From Bacteroidia bacterium (GTDB taxonomy: Bacteria; Bacteroidota; Bacteroidia; B-17B0; Aurantibacillaceae), in assembly GCA_020846025.1 (NCBI GenBank), contig JADLER010000029.1, forward strand, positions 1-64,000: 64,000 nt of DNA. The letters run 5' to 3'. Below the pieces are notes generated by a model, which had not been told where the DNA came from, did not search any database, and saw nothing but the letters and a program-made list of their open reading frames with translations. Positions 35,343 to 44,213 of the stretch are shown here, piece by piece; the stretch's first letter is position 1; each line of letters starts with the position of its first letter. The position numbers were made by a program, and so were the translations under genes.

Positions 35343-36236
35343 TTAATTTTCAATCGGTGCATCACCAATATAAATACCATTTCTATATTTTGCAATACGC
35401 TGTAAGATACCATTCTCATCATAAATATAGGCTTTGCCATCCATCAAACGATTATCTTTAAATACGCCATCTTTAGTGATTTGCTTGTTTTTATTATATG
35501 TAATATGTTGTCCATTTAACACCATGGGACCTTTTGATGTTGCTCCATTTGGTTTTTCATCTTCTTTTAATACAACTTTAGGCGCATTGTCTAATGGTGC
35601 ATCTTTAATTTTTACGATTGGTTTCTTAGGTTCGTATTCTTTTATCGAAGCTACATCTACAGCACCATCATTATAAGTTTTCTCAGCTTTTAAATCCCCG
35701 TTTTCATGGTACTCTTTAATTACTCCAGATTCTTTACCATTTACAAAACTGCCCTCAATTGCTAATTGACCATTTTCGTAAAAATACTTTACTGGCCCTT
35801 CACGTTTTCCTGTAGCATTAAAATTAAATTCGTGTTGAGGTGTGCCATTTTCATAAAATAATTTATAAGGACCAACCCAACGATTATTTTTCCAATTTCC
35901 TTCTTCTGATATTTTACCATTCTCGTGGTACATAATCGCATGCCCATCGGGACGACCATTTTGAAAAGTCAATTGATTTTTCATGTTACCATTACAATAA
36001 TATTCTACCCACTTTCCTATCTTTTTATTATCAGTATATTTTCCTTCTTCAATTTTTTGATCGGCTGAATAACAAGTCCCCGGCCTGTGTTTACCTTTTA
36101 CAATCCACTTACCTTGTTTTTTTCCTTGAAAATCAATTAAATTGATTGTATCCTTGCCATTCATCTCAAAAGACTGTGACTGCCCTTGACTTACCTGATA
36201 AATGAAGAAAATTAAGAATATATAAACTTTTTTCAT
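35343..36236 (-). CDS. Exported MORN-repeat (YwqK-type) protein
   Basis: The start at 36236 (MKKVYIFLIFFIYQVSQGQS) is preferred to the longer frame start at 36281 because it gives a clean signal peptide cut at GQS. The protein has 297 residues. The mature protein is a chain of MORN_2/YwqK repeats: GKWIVKG, GKWVEYYCNG, GHAIMYHENGK, GPYKLFYENGT, GPVKYFYENGQ, GVIKEYHENGD, then after a linker KAYIYDENG. Each repeat has G-x-x-x-x-Y-x-x-N-G. The family is often labelled an antitoxin, but no toxin partner is present, and Bacteroidetes have many such exported copies of unknown role. It is transcribed alone and ends at a strong terminator. Confidence 0.8.
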   Translation of the reverse strand: MKKVYIFLIFFIYQVSQGQSQSFEMNGKDTINLIDFQGKKQGKWIVKGKHRPGTCYSADQKIEEGKYTDNKKIGKWVEYYCNGNMKNQLTFQNGRPDGHAIMYHENGKISEEGNWKNNRWVGPYKLFYENGTPQHEFNFNATGKREGPVKYFYENGQLAIEGSFVNGKESGVIKEYHENGDLKAEKTYNDGAVDVASIKEYEPKKPIVKIKDAPLDNAPKVVLKEDEKPNGATSKGPMVLNGQHITYNKNKQITKDGVFKDNRLMDGKAYIYDENGILQRIAKYRNGIYIGDAPIEN

Positions 36237-36382
36237 AATACTATCGCTTTTACTAAAATACACATTATTGTTTAGTTTCATATAAAAAATTAGACCAAAC
36301 CCTCAAAAAAACCGACCATTTTCTAATTTGTTTATAATTGTACGTTATTCAAGGCACAATTGTTACAAATATTTAGCATTTT

Positions 36383-37324
36383 TTATGCCAAATTTTCAAT
36401 CATATTCTGAGTTAGCGACGAAATATCATATTTTGCCGACCAATTCCAATCATTTTTAGCCCTATCTTCTAAAATACTTTGAGGCCAACTATCGGCAATT
36501 TGTTGTCTAAAGTCTGGTTTATAGGAAATAGTGAATTCTGGGATATGTTTTTTGATTTCAGCGGCAATTTGAGCGGGTGTAAAGCTAATGCCAGCCAGGT
36601 TATAAGAACCTCTAATTTTAATATTTTCGAATGGAGCGTGCATAATTTCAATGGTAGCTCTTATTGCATCTTCCATGTGCATCATTGGCAATGCAGTGTT
36701 TTCACTCAAAAAACACTCGTATCTCTTATGTTTTAAAGCCTCATGAAAAATATGTACAGCATAGTCTGTTGTTCCACCGCCAGGTGCTGATTTCCAACCA
36801 ATTAGCCCAGGATAACGTAAACTTCTCACATCTACCCCATGTTTATTAAAATACCACTCGCACCAACGCTCACCAGCCTGCTTACTTATGCCATAAACAG
36901 TAGTTGGTTCCATTATTGTAAATTGTGGGGTATTAACTCTTGGCGTTGTAGGTCCAAATACGGCAATTGAACTCGGCCAATATACACGCTTTATATGCTT
37001 TTCTTTAGCTAAATCTAACACATTAAACAAGCCTTCCATGTTTAGTTTCCATGCTAAATCGGGTTTTTGTTCGCCAGTAGCCGATAATAAGGCAGCCAAT
37101 AAATATACGTGGGCTATATCATGTTTTTTTACAATATTTAATAAAGCATTTTTATCTAATACATCTAAAGTCTCAAATGCATTATTACTAAGTGCAGAAA
37201 TTGGTTTTAAATCGGCCGCAATTACATTGCTTGAACCGTATAGTAAACTTAGTTCTTGGGTTAATTCTATTCCTATTTGCCCTCCTGCACCTATAATTAA
37301 AATTTTATCTTCTTTATTATACAT
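36383..37324 (-). CDS. tdh: SDR-type L-threonine 3-dehydrogenase / NAD-dependent epimerase
   Basis: The start at 37324 (MYNKEDKILIIGAGGQIG) is chosen over 37396, because a full promoter on this strand lies at 37366-37396. The protein has 313 residues. The extended SDR fold shows GAGGQIG (NAD binding), the Ser of WPSSIAVFGP, the catalytic pair in TVYGISKQAGERWCEWY (Tyr-x-x-x-Lys), and RYPGLIGWKSAPGGGTTDYAV. The last block and length match the UDP-GalE-like threonine dehydrogenases of Flavobacterium and Cytophaga, which oxidise L-Thr to 2-amino-3-oxobutyrate. The divergent partner gene is trhO. Confidence 0.85.
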   Translation of the reverse strand: MYNKEDKILIIGAGGQIGIELTQELSLLYGSSNVIAADLKPISALSNNAFETLDVLDKNALLNIVKKHDIAHVYLLAALLSATGEQKPDLAWKLNMEGLFNVLDLAKEKHIKRVYWPSSIAVFGPTTPRVNTPQFTIMEPTTVYGISKQAGERWCEWYFNKHGVDVRSLRYPGLIGWKSAPGGGTTDYAVHIFHEALKHKRYECFLSENTALPMMHMEDAIRATIEIMHAPFENIKIRGSYNLAGISFTPAQIAAEIKKHIPEFTISYKPDFRQQIADSWPQSILEDRAKNDWNWSAKYDISSLTQNMIENLA

Positions 37325-37365
37325 ACGAGTAGATGTTTTGATATTTTGAAAATTTAGTACCTTTG

Positions 37366-37396
37366 CAAACGTAAGAATATTTAGGCAATTAGGCAA
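37366..37396 (-). promoter_or_regulatory. Promoter of tdh
   Basis: Minus strand: TTG (37396-37394), 20-nt spacer, TACGTTTG (37373-37366), a full match to the Bacteroidetes TTG-N20-TAnnTTTG layout that is also seen for the tRNA-Leu gene. The expected transcription start near 37358 gives a leader of about 35 nt before the start at 37324. Confidence 0.65.
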
Positions 37397-37467
37397 TTTA
37401 GCTTTAATTAATTAAAATCATTCTTTATTTTATTAACTCAATAGTATAACCTGCAATTATATCTATT

Positions 37468-38556
37468 ATGAACAAAAAGAAACCTGATTTAAGAAATCGG
37501 ATTAATAAAGACGAATTAAAACGTCGTTTAGCTCAGGAGGAGATTGAGCGAGTAACTGTATCTTTTTATAAGTATGTAAAAATCGAGAATCCTCAGGAAT
37601 TAAGAGATTCCTTATTCATACAATGGACTCAATGGAATTGCTTTGGACGAATTTACATAGCTCGTGAAGGAATTAATGCTCAAATGAGTGTTCCCCAACA
37701 TAATTGGGAATCCTTTGTGAATAAATTGTATAGCGATTCACGATTTAAAGATGTGCCTTTTAAAATAGCAGTAGATGGTAATGGAAAATCTTTCTATAAA
37801 CTAGTTATTAAAGTAAAAGAAAAAATAGTAGCTGATGGTATTGAAGATAAAATGTTTGACGCTACTAACACTGGGACTTATTTAAATGCCAAACAATTTA
37901 ATGAAGCAATTGAACAGCCCGATACCATTGTAGTTGATATGCGTAATCATTACGAAAGCGAGGTAGGGCGTTTTGATAAAGCTTTTTGTCCTGATGCGGA
38001 TACGTTTAGAGAAGAATTGCCTTTGGTAGTAGAACATTTAAAAGGACAAGAAGATAAAAAAGTAATTATGTATTACACAGGCGGCATACGTTGCGAAAAA
38101 GCCAGTGCATATTTAAAACATAAAGGCTTTAAAGATGTTAACCATTTACATGGTGGAATCATAAAATATGCACAAGAAGTAAAAGAACAGAATTTAGAAA
38201 GTAAATTTCGTGGTATTAACTTTGTGTTCGACGAGCGCATAGGCGAACGCATAACTGATGATGTTTTATCTAAATGTCACCAATGTGGTGAGCCATGTGA
38301 TACTCATGTTAATTGCAAAAACGACGATTGCCACTTGTTATTTATTCAATGTCAATCCTGTGCCGATAAAATGCAAGGATGCTGCACACCTAAATGCCAA
38401 GAAATAGCAGCTTTACCTATTGAAGAACAAAAGAAATTAAGAAAAGGCAGAATCAAAAAAGGCGATGAAAGTTTATCGGTTTATAAAAGTAGATTACGCC
38501 CTAATCTAGCCGAACTCATCAAATTACAAATGACGAGTACTCAGAGTTCCGATTAA
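37468..38556 (+). CDS. trhO: tRNA uridine(34) hydroxylase TrhO (rhodanese-like, YceA)
   Basis: TrhO makes 5-hydroxyuridine at tRNA position 34 using O2. The 362-residue protein has an N-terminal acylphosphatase-like domain (VSFYKYVKIENPQELRDS; IYIAREGINAQMS), a rhodanese domain (about 135-235) with catalytic Cys209 in YYTGGIRCEKAS, and a Cys-rich C-terminal part (CHQCGEPCDTHVNC, CQSCADKMQGCCTPKC) that probably binds zinc. The long N-terminal and C-terminal extensions match the Bacteroidetes form. It is divergent from tdh and followed by 93 nt before the tyrosine-degradation genes. Confidence 0.93.
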   Translation: MNKKKPDLRNRINKDELKRRLAQEEIERVTVSFYKYVKIENPQELRDSLFIQWTQWNCFGRIYIAREGINAQMSVPQHNWESFVNKLYSDSRFKDVPFKIAVDGNGKSFYKLVIKVKEKIVADGIEDKMFDATNTGTYLNAKQFNEAIEQPDTIVVDMRNHYESEVGRFDKAFCPDADTFREELPLVVEHLKGQEDKKVIMYYTGGIRCEKASAYLKHKGFKDVNHLHGGIIKYAQEVKEQNLESKFRGINFVFDERIGERITDDVLSKCHQCGEPCDTHVNCKNDDCHLLFIQCQSCADKMQGCCTPKCQEIAALPIEEQKKLRKGRIKKGDESLSVYKSRLRPNLAELIKLQMTSTQSSD

Positions 38557-38649
38557 AGTCATCATTTTGATGGGATAAAATATCATTTAATTTTTGTATT
38601 ATTGTATAATTATTTTTTTGAATTGCTAACACAATTATAATTTAAACCA

Positions 38650-39807
38650 ATGCCTATTTATCATAAACTAGGAAACTTTCCACAAAAACGCCACACTGTT
38701 TTTCAGTCGCCCAAAGGGAGTCACTACTATGAACAATTATTTGGAACCGAAGGTTTTAGTGGTTTTTCCTCGTTACTTTACCACACCCACCGCCCCACAC
38801 AGGTTAAAGAGGTTTTAAAAAGTTATGATGTATCTCCTAAGGTAGCCATTGAAAAAAATATAAAAGCGCTGTTACTTAAAGGTTTTGAAATAAAACCCTG
38901 CGATGATTTTTTAGAGAGTAGAAAAACAGTTCTATTTAATAGCGATTGTCATATTGGTTTGGCGGCACCTACGCAAAGCACCACTACTTATTTTTATAAG
39001 AATGCTGATGCTGATGAGCTTTTGTTTATACATAAAGGAAAAGGAATTCTTAAAACATTGATGGGAAATATTCCTTTTGAATATGGCGATTACTTAGTAA
39101 TTCCTCGAGGAATGATTTATCAACTGCATTTTGAAACTACTGATAATCGTATTTTTTATGTAGAAACGCCGCACCCACTTTATACACCTAAACGTTATAA
39201 AAACCAAAGTGGTCAGCATTTAGAACATTCTCCTTTTTGCGAACGCGATTTTAAATTACCTACACAGCTAGAAACTTATGATGAAAAAGGTGATTTTTTA
39301 ATTAAGATAAAAAAAGAAGGCATGATGCATGATGTGGTGTATGCTACACATCCTTTTGATGTAATAGGTTGGGATGGTTATAATTTCCCTTGGGCCTTTT
39401 CTATTCACAACTTTGAGCCTATAACCGGCAGAGTACATCAGCCACCTCCTGTTCATCAAACATTTGAAACTTCGGCATTTGTGGTGTGTTCGTTTTGCCC
39501 ACGCTTATACGATTATCATCCTCAAGCAATTCCTGCACCATACAATCATAGCAATATTGATAGTGACGAGGTATTATATTATGTAGATGGTGATTTTATG
39601 AGTAGAAATAATATCAAACAAGGTCATATTACTTTGCATCCTAAAGGTATTCCACACGGTCCAGCACCTGGCGCTATGGAAAGAAGTATTGGGCAAAAAG
39701 AAACTCAAGAACTAGCTGTGATGGTTGATACCTTTCGACCGCTTAAAGTTACTGAAGAAGCAATGACTATAGATGATGGTAAATATTATAAAAGCTGGGT
39801 TGAATAA
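38650..39807 (+). CDS. hmgA: Homogentisate 1,2-dioxygenase
   Basis: HmgA cleaves the ring of homogentisate to maleylacetoacetate with Fe(II) and O2, in phenylalanine/tyrosine breakdown. The 385-residue length is slightly below the proteobacterial 430 but usual in Bacteroidetes. The family blocks are the N-terminal YHKLGNFPQKRHTVFQSPKG, YEQLFGTEGFSGFSSLLYH, the cupin segment LLFIHKGKGILKTLMG and YGDYLVIPRGMIYQL, and the iron-ligand region HQTFETSAFVVCSFCPR. The last motif is followed by FMSRNNIKQGHITLHPKGIPHGP. hppD follows 168 nt later on the same strand, making the substrate of this enzyme. Confidence 0.92.
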   Translation: MPIYHKLGNFPQKRHTVFQSPKGSHYYEQLFGTEGFSGFSSLLYHTHRPTQVKEVLKSYDVSPKVAIEKNIKALLLKGFEIKPCDDFLESRKTVLFNSDCHIGLAAPTQSTTTYFYKNADADELLFIHKGKGILKTLMGNIPFEYGDYLVIPRGMIYQLHFETTDNRIFYVETPHPLYTPKRYKNQSGQHLEHSPFCERDFKLPTQLETYDEKGDFLIKIKKEGMMHDVVYATHPFDVIGWDGYNFPWAFSIHNFEPITGRVHQPPPVHQTFETSAFVVCSFCPRLYDYHPQAIPAPYNHSNIDSDEVLYYVDGDFMSRNNIKQGHITLHPKGIPHGPAPGAMERSIGQKETQELAVMVDTFRPLKVTEEAMTIDDGKYYKSWVE

Positions 39808-39833
39808 ATAACTTTAAAATCAAATTGAATTAA

Positions 39834-39841
39834 TATTTTTG
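39834..39841 (+). promoter_or_regulatory. Candidate -7 box upstream of hppD
   Basis: TATTTTTG fits TAnnTTTG but lacks a good TTG at the proper distance. It lies 134 nt before hppD. Confidence 0.2.
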
Positions 39842-39850
39842 AATGTAGGT

Positions 39851-39931
39851 ATGGAATCGAAACTCTTAAAAAATAAATTAGAACTTAAAGCCATGTGTAT
39901 GGCTATGTGGTCGAATGACATTCATTTTTAA
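39851..39931 (+). other. Possible 26-codon micro-ORF between hmgA and hppD
   Basis: Starts ATGGAATCGAAACTC and reads M-E-S-K-L-L-K-N-K-L-E-L-K then A-M-C-M-A-M-W-S-N-D-I-H-F, stop. Its 3' half includes a small hairpin, AGCCAT-GTGT-ATGGCT (39889-39904). It has an AGGT just before the ATG but no strong ribosome-binding site. It is not rich in Phe or Tyr, which argues against a classic attenuator. It could be chance. Confidence 0.2.
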
Positions 39932-39975
39932 AAACTACCTATTAAATAAATTATTAAACTTTTAAAAAAAATATC

Positions 39976-41136
39976 ATGTCAAAAGAATTAAAAAATGTAG
40001 AATACGGATTAGAAAAAATATTTGAAGGTGCTCAAGATTTTTTACCGTTATTGGGAACAGATTATGTAGAGTTTTATGTAGGTAATGCCAAGCAAGCAGC
40101 TCATTACTATAAAACAGCTTTTGGTTTTCAATCCTTTGCGTATGCTGGTTTAGAAACCGGGTTAAAGGATAGAACATCTTATGTATTAAAACAAGATAAA
40201 ATTAAATTAGTACTCACTACAGCTCTAAACAGTCAATCGCCAATAGGCGAACATGTAAAAAAACATGGTGATGGCGTAAAAGTAATTGCATTGTGGGTTG
40301 AAGATGCTCGTAAAGCTTATGAAGAAACAACAAAGCGTGGTGCTAAATCTTTTATGGAACCAACAGTAGAAAAAGATGAGCATGGAGAAGTGGTTCGTTC
40401 AGGTATTTACACCTATGTTGAAACAGTACATATATTTGTAGAGCGTAAAAACTATAATGGTACTTTCTTACCTGGATTTAAACCTTGGGTAAGCGAATAC
40501 AATCCTGCACCTGTTGGGTTTAAATACATTGACCACATGGTGGGTAATGTAGGTTGGAATCAAATGAATGCCACTGTGAAATGGTATGAAGATGTGATGG
40601 GCTTTGTAAATTTTTTAAGTTTTGATGACAAACAAATTACTACCGAATACTCTGCTTTAATGAGTAAAGTAATGAGTAACGGAAATGGACGTATTAAATT
40701 TCCAATTAATGAACCAGCTGAAGGAAAGAAAAAATCTCAAATTGAAGAATATATTGATTTTTATGAAGGATCGGGAGTACAGCATTTAGCCTTAGCTACT
40801 GATGATATTATAAAAACTGTAGCCGATTTAAAAGCTCGTGGTGTAGAATTTTTACCGCCACCACCTCAAGCTTATTACGACGATATTCCTAGAAGACTTG
40901 GTGTACACATGGATATTATGAAAGAAGACATTAAAGAGCTTCAAAAATTATCCATATTAGTAGATGCTGATGAAGAAGGGTATTTATTGCAAATATTTAC
41001 CAAACCTGTAGAAGACCGCCCAACTTTGTTTTATGAAATTATACAACGCATGGGTGCAAAAGGTTTTGGCGCCGGTAATTTTAAAGCTTTATTTGAATCT
41101 ATAGAAAGGGAACAAGAAAGAAGAGGTACTTTATAG
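39976..41136 (+). CDS. hppD: 4-Hydroxyphenylpyruvate dioxygenase
   Basis: This enzyme converts 4-hydroxyphenylpyruvate to homogentisate. The 386 residues fold as two VOC domains. The C-terminal one carries the 2-His-1-Glu iron triad: His187 (YIDHMVGNV), His270 (VQHLALATDDI) and Glu354 (TLFYEIIQRMG). The closing GAGNFKALFESIEREQERRG is a family signature. Together with hmgA it makes two consecutive steps of tyrosine catabolism. Fumarylacetoacetase is not in the window. A strong bidirectional terminator follows. Confidence 0.96.
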   Translation: MSKELKNVEYGLEKIFEGAQDFLPLLGTDYVEFYVGNAKQAAHYYKTAFGFQSFAYAGLETGLKDRTSYVLKQDKIKLVLTTALNSQSPIGEHVKKHGDGVKVIALWVEDARKAYEETTKRGAKSFMEPTVEKDEHGEVVRSGIYTYVETVHIFVERKNYNGTFLPGFKPWVSEYNPAPVGFKYIDHMVGNVGWNQMNATVKWYEDVMGFVNFLSFDDKQITTEYSALMSKVMSNGNGRIKFPINEPAEGKKKSQIEEYIDFYEGSGVQHLALATDDIIKTVADLKARGVEFLPPPPQAYYDDIPRRLGVHMDIMKEDIKELQKLSILVDADEEGYLLQIFTKPVEDRPTLFYEIIQRMGAKGFGAGNFKALFESIEREQERRGTL

Positions 41137-41152
41137 TTCTTATTTATCTAAT

Positions 41153-41192
41153 GCATAAAAAACCGTAGCTATTCACTACGGTTTTTTTATGC
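41153..41192. terminator. Bidirectional rho-independent terminator between hppD and a convergent gene
   Basis: GCATAAAAAACCGTAG (41153-41168), 7-nt loop, CTACGGTTTTTTTATGC (41176-41192). The near-perfect stem has the run of T on either strand, and it serves hppD (plus) and the T9SS protein gene ending at 41240 (minus). Confidence 0.9.
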
Positions 41193-41239
41193 TTGATTTA
41201 ATACCTATTACAATTCTGCACAACTAGATAAATAACATG

Positions 41240-42223
41240 TTATCTTATTAACTGAATATGTCCTTTATAATTTTTCTCTTCTGTTTGTATAACATAAAAG
41301 TAAACACCATCTCCGCAATTACTTCCTGATGTTGTTCTGCCATCCCAATTTATTAACTGTTTAGTAGTTTCATATTCTTTTATACCCCAACGATTATATA
41401 TTACACAATGTACTTCGTTAAATTCACTTAAATCCACTTTCCATAAATCATTAACACCATCATTGTTTGGTGTAAATATATTAGGAAATTGTGGTTCTTG
41501 AAATGGCAATTCTGTTAGAGATACGTCATCAATAAAAAAATATCCACCAGCCATATGATAAATTCCCCAAAATGACGTATCGCATGGAAAAGTGTAGCTT
41601 AATCTTATGCTATCCTCAAAGTTCCCTATTATTACAAATTTTTCACTTCCATTTGCTTTAAATGGAATTGTAACTAATTGCCAATTTAATGTGTCAAATT
41701 TAATAAGCGTAGTGTCATTTGTTGCATCAGGCATAATATCTGTTAGCCATAATCTTGTTGTATCTCTATATTTACTATTATAGAATTTTATACCGAAACT
41801 AGTAGGTGAACAATCTACAGCTTGTAATGCTATGTAAAAACTTAATTGGTAGGATTTGCCTAATTGTAATGGTTGTTGTAGTTCATTTTGAATATATTCT
41901 CTATAATTTTGTGTAATACCAGAGTTTACTAAAAATGCTGCCATATTATAACCAGTCTTTGGATATTGAAAACCCACTCCTACATTTGGTGGTGAACTCA
42001 TGCCATATTTAGGGTCTTTACACCATAAATCACTGCTACTTCCAATAGGGTTGCTCCATCCTTTGCAACCGCTCCATTCAAATACATCAAAACCAATACC
42101 TGCAGGATAACCATAACAAGTATCAATATCTTCAAAACTACCATTAGTTATATACTCGGTTTGTGTTTTAGCATCGCAGCAAAACAGTATTATAAAAAGA
42201 AAAATATATAAAGGTTTATTCAA
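41240..42223 (-). CDS. T9SS cargo protein with CHU_C C-terminal domain
   Basis: The 327-residue secreted protein has a signal peptide (about 1-20, PLYIFLFIILFCCDAKTQ; the two Cys could also make a weak lipobox). It then carries an NGSFEDID-starting jelly-roll-like domain of the carbohydrate-binding type (to about 235): G-Y-N-M-A-A-F-L-V, then SYQLSFYIALQ, then HMAGGYFFIDDVSL. The C-terminal CHU_C domain begins PNIFTPNNDGVNDLW and includes YNRWG and NCGDGVYFYVIQ. Type B sorting domains direct release or surface attachment by T9SS. It is a stand-alone gene with 363 nt upstream. Confidence 0.88.
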   Translation of the reverse strand: MNKPLYIFLFIILFCCDAKTQTEYITNGSFEDIDTCYGYPAGIGFDVFEWSGCKGWSNPIGSSSDLWCKDPKYGMSSPPNVGVGFQYPKTGYNMAAFLVNSGITQNYREYIQNELQQPLQLGKSYQLSFYIALQAVDCSPTSFGIKFYNSKYRDTTRLWLTDIMPDATNDTTLIKFDTLNWQLVTIPFKANGSEKFVIIGNFEDSIRLSYTFPCDTSFWGIYHMAGGYFFIDDVSLTELPFQEPQFPNIFTPNNDGVNDLWKVDLSEFNEVHCVIYNRWGIKEYETTKQLINWDGRTTSGSNCGDGVYFYVIQTEEKNYKGHIQLIR

Positions 42224-42586
42224 TTAATAAAGTTTGTTTATTAAATAATAGTTCTCGAATTCGCTCAAACTGACATTGTTTTGGAACAAGAAAGCTACAC
42301 TTAGCTTACAAAACCTTATACCATTATTTTGCATTGGTTTAGTTACATGTATTATTTATGAGTGTAAACTTTTATACATAAATTATGGTAAATAGAGCTA
42401 AGCTTTATTATAACTAAGATATTACAATTTTTTTACATAACAAATATTTAAGAAAATTTCTTTTACGATACTATTGTTACCAAAAGCATCCAAAACCGTT
42501 TTATTTTTCTGAAGAATATTTTTGTTTGCAACTCAGATTTCTTCTGAGAGTGAAGTATCAAAATAGTAATTTTTTTGCCTAACTTC
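42224..42586. other. Intergenic region upstream of the T9SS cargo gene
   Basis: This 363-bp AT-rich gap lies between the start of the cargo gene (42223) and the end of psd (42587). I see no ORF, no RNA gene, no exact TAnnTTTG box and no strong hairpin. Its length may be due to a promoter I cannot identify. Confidence 0.5.
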
Positions 42587-43243
42587 TTAAAATTCTGCTA
42601 TAATAGTTTGAGAACCTTTTACTACCTCCCCCATTTTCACTTTTAGTTTGGCATCTAAGGGTAAGTATAAATCAACACGAGAACCAAATTTAATAAATCC
42701 CATTTCTCCGCATTGCGCTGCTTTATCTCCCTCTTTGCAATACATCACAATTCTACGCGCTAATGCTCCTGCTACTTGTCTAAATAATACTGCTTTACCA
42801 TTGCTATGTTTTACAACAACACTTGTTCGTTCATTTTCGGTACTAGCCTTTGGCAAGGATGCGACTAAAAATTTACCAGGATGATATTTGGCATAGGTTA
42901 CATCTCCTGCAATTGGGAAGCGATTCACGTGCACATTTATAGGCGACATAAAAATAGATACCTGAATACGTTTGTCTTTAAAAAACTCTGTCTCCTCTGT
43001 TTCTTCTATTACTACTACTTTACCATCGGCAGGTGCTATAATAGCATTATCGTTGATGGTGTGCGCGCGGCTTGGATGACGAAAAAATTGTAACACTACA
43101 ATTAATAAAAACGTAGATAGAATGTATGCAAACCAATGTGCGATGATAAATTCGGGAAAAATTAATTTAGCTATGGTAATAATAATGGTGCTAAATAAAA
43201 TAGTAAGTAATAATGTTGGATAACCTTCTTTATGAAATTTCAT
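42587..43243 (-). CDS. psd: Phosphatidylserine decarboxylase proenzyme
   Basis: This enzyme makes phosphatidylethanolamine at the inner membrane. It is the short 218-residue form common in Bacteroidetes and archaea-like PSDs. Two hydrophobic segments occupy residues 8-28 and 33-53. The motif APADGKVVVIEE (71-81) and SIFMSPINVHVNRFP (97-111) follow. The self-cleavage and pyruvoyl site is Gly187-Ser188 in IKFGSRVDLYLP, giving a long beta chain and a short alpha chain. The neighbouring genes on the same strand are the T9SS cargo gene downstream and porP/sprF upstream (45-nt gap). Confidence 0.93.
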   Translation of the reverse strand: MKFHKEGYPTLLLTILFSTIIITIAKLIFPEFIIAHWFAYILSTFLLIVVLQFFRHPSRAHTINDNAIIAPADGKVVVIEETEETEFFKDKRIQVSIFMSPINVHVNRFPIAGDVTYAKYHPGKFLVASLPKASTENERTSVVVKHSNGKAVLFRQVAGALARRIVMYCKEGDKAAQCGEMGFIKFGSRVDLYLPLDAKLKVKMGEVVKGSQTIIAEF

Positions 43244-43288
43244 GTATAATGTTTTAGAGGCGTAAATATACGTAAGTATTATAAAAAG

Positions 43289-44212
43289 TTAATATTGAGC
43301 GTCTTCTTTCCAATGTTTACTTTGTTGTTTAGAGAAACGTAACCCTAACATAAGTTCGTGCGTTCCAGAAGAATATTTACGAAGATTAGTGGTTGTAAAA
43401 TCATACGAATACCCAATCATTAAATAATTTTTATACATAAATCCTACTAAAGCCGTAACAGCATCATGATGGCGATACCCAACACCTAACCATACTTGTT
43501 CTTGATAAATAGCTCTAGCTCCCAAATCTATTTCAACAGGAGCTGGCTTAGCATATTTAACTAAGAACGAAGGTTCAACTTTAAAATCATCATTCAGTTT
43601 AATTTTATAAGCACCATGTAATATAAAGTGCGTTACTAAAGTTCCTCTATCATCTCCGTTAGGATATAACTTGATAGGGCTTTGATACAACTGTGGCGCA
43701 CTAAATCCAATATACCAGTCCTCGCGGTGCACCATAATACCTGCACCAAAATCAGGAACTATTTTAGTTTGATATTGCGTTAATAAATTATCATCACCCG
43801 CATCATGTAAATGTAACTTATGACCATCAATACCCCATTGTTGAATACCAGCCGTAAGTCCTAATGAAATTCTAACTTTTTTGGTAAGATTAATATGATA
43901 AGCGTAAGAAGCATTAATGCCTATTCTTCGTGTAGGACCAACAATATCTGTATAAATATGCGTACCCCAGCCCATGTGTCTGTTTTTAAAAGGGCTATGA
44001 AGTGTAAGCATATAGGTTCGTGGAGCGTCGGTCAGTCCTACCCATTGGTAACGGTTATTAGAACGAACATCACCAAATTCATTTTTTCCTGAAACAGCAG
44101 GATTAATAGCTAAGTCGTTTAACATATACTGTGTATATTGTGGCAATTGTTGCGCCATTACCTGCATACTTAGCATCAGTATTAAAACCGTTATGTATTT
44201 TATTTTTATCAT
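43289..44212 (-). CDS. PorP/SprF-family type IX secretion outer-membrane protein
   Basis: The 307-residue protein has a signal peptide (1-20, cut at VMAQ) and an outer-membrane beta-barrel of the PorP/SprF type. The N-terminal signature is LPQYTQYMLNDLAINPAVSG, followed by the strand-turn pattern seen in this family, for example YIGFSAPQLYQSPI, FILHGAYKI and LMIGYSYDFTTTNL near the C-terminus. In Flavobacterium johnsoniae SprF is needed for secretion of the SprB adhesin and is encoded just behind it. Here the gene begins 1 nt after the stop of a giant SprB-like gene, so it most likely helps export that protein. Confidence 0.93.
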   Translation of the reverse strand: MIKIKYITVLILMLSMQVMAQQLPQYTQYMLNDLAINPAVSGKNEFGDVRSNNRYQWVGLTDAPRTYMLTLHSPFKNRHMGWGTHIYTDIVGPTRRIGINASYAYHINLTKKVRISLGLTAGIQQWGIDGHKLHLHDAGDDNLLTQYQTKIVPDFGAGIMVHREDWYIGFSAPQLYQSPIKLYPNGDDRGTLVTHFILHGAYKIKLNDDFKVEPSFLVKYAKPAPVEIDLGARAIYQEQVWLGVGYRHHDAVTALVGFMYKNYLMIGYSYDFTTTNLRKYSSGTHELMLGLRFSKQQSKHWKEDAQY

Positions 44213-44213
44213 T

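Noticed and set aside
35343-36236. Toxin-antitoxin system
   Set aside because: The YwqK antitoxin label is historical; the protein is exported and no toxin gene is next to it.
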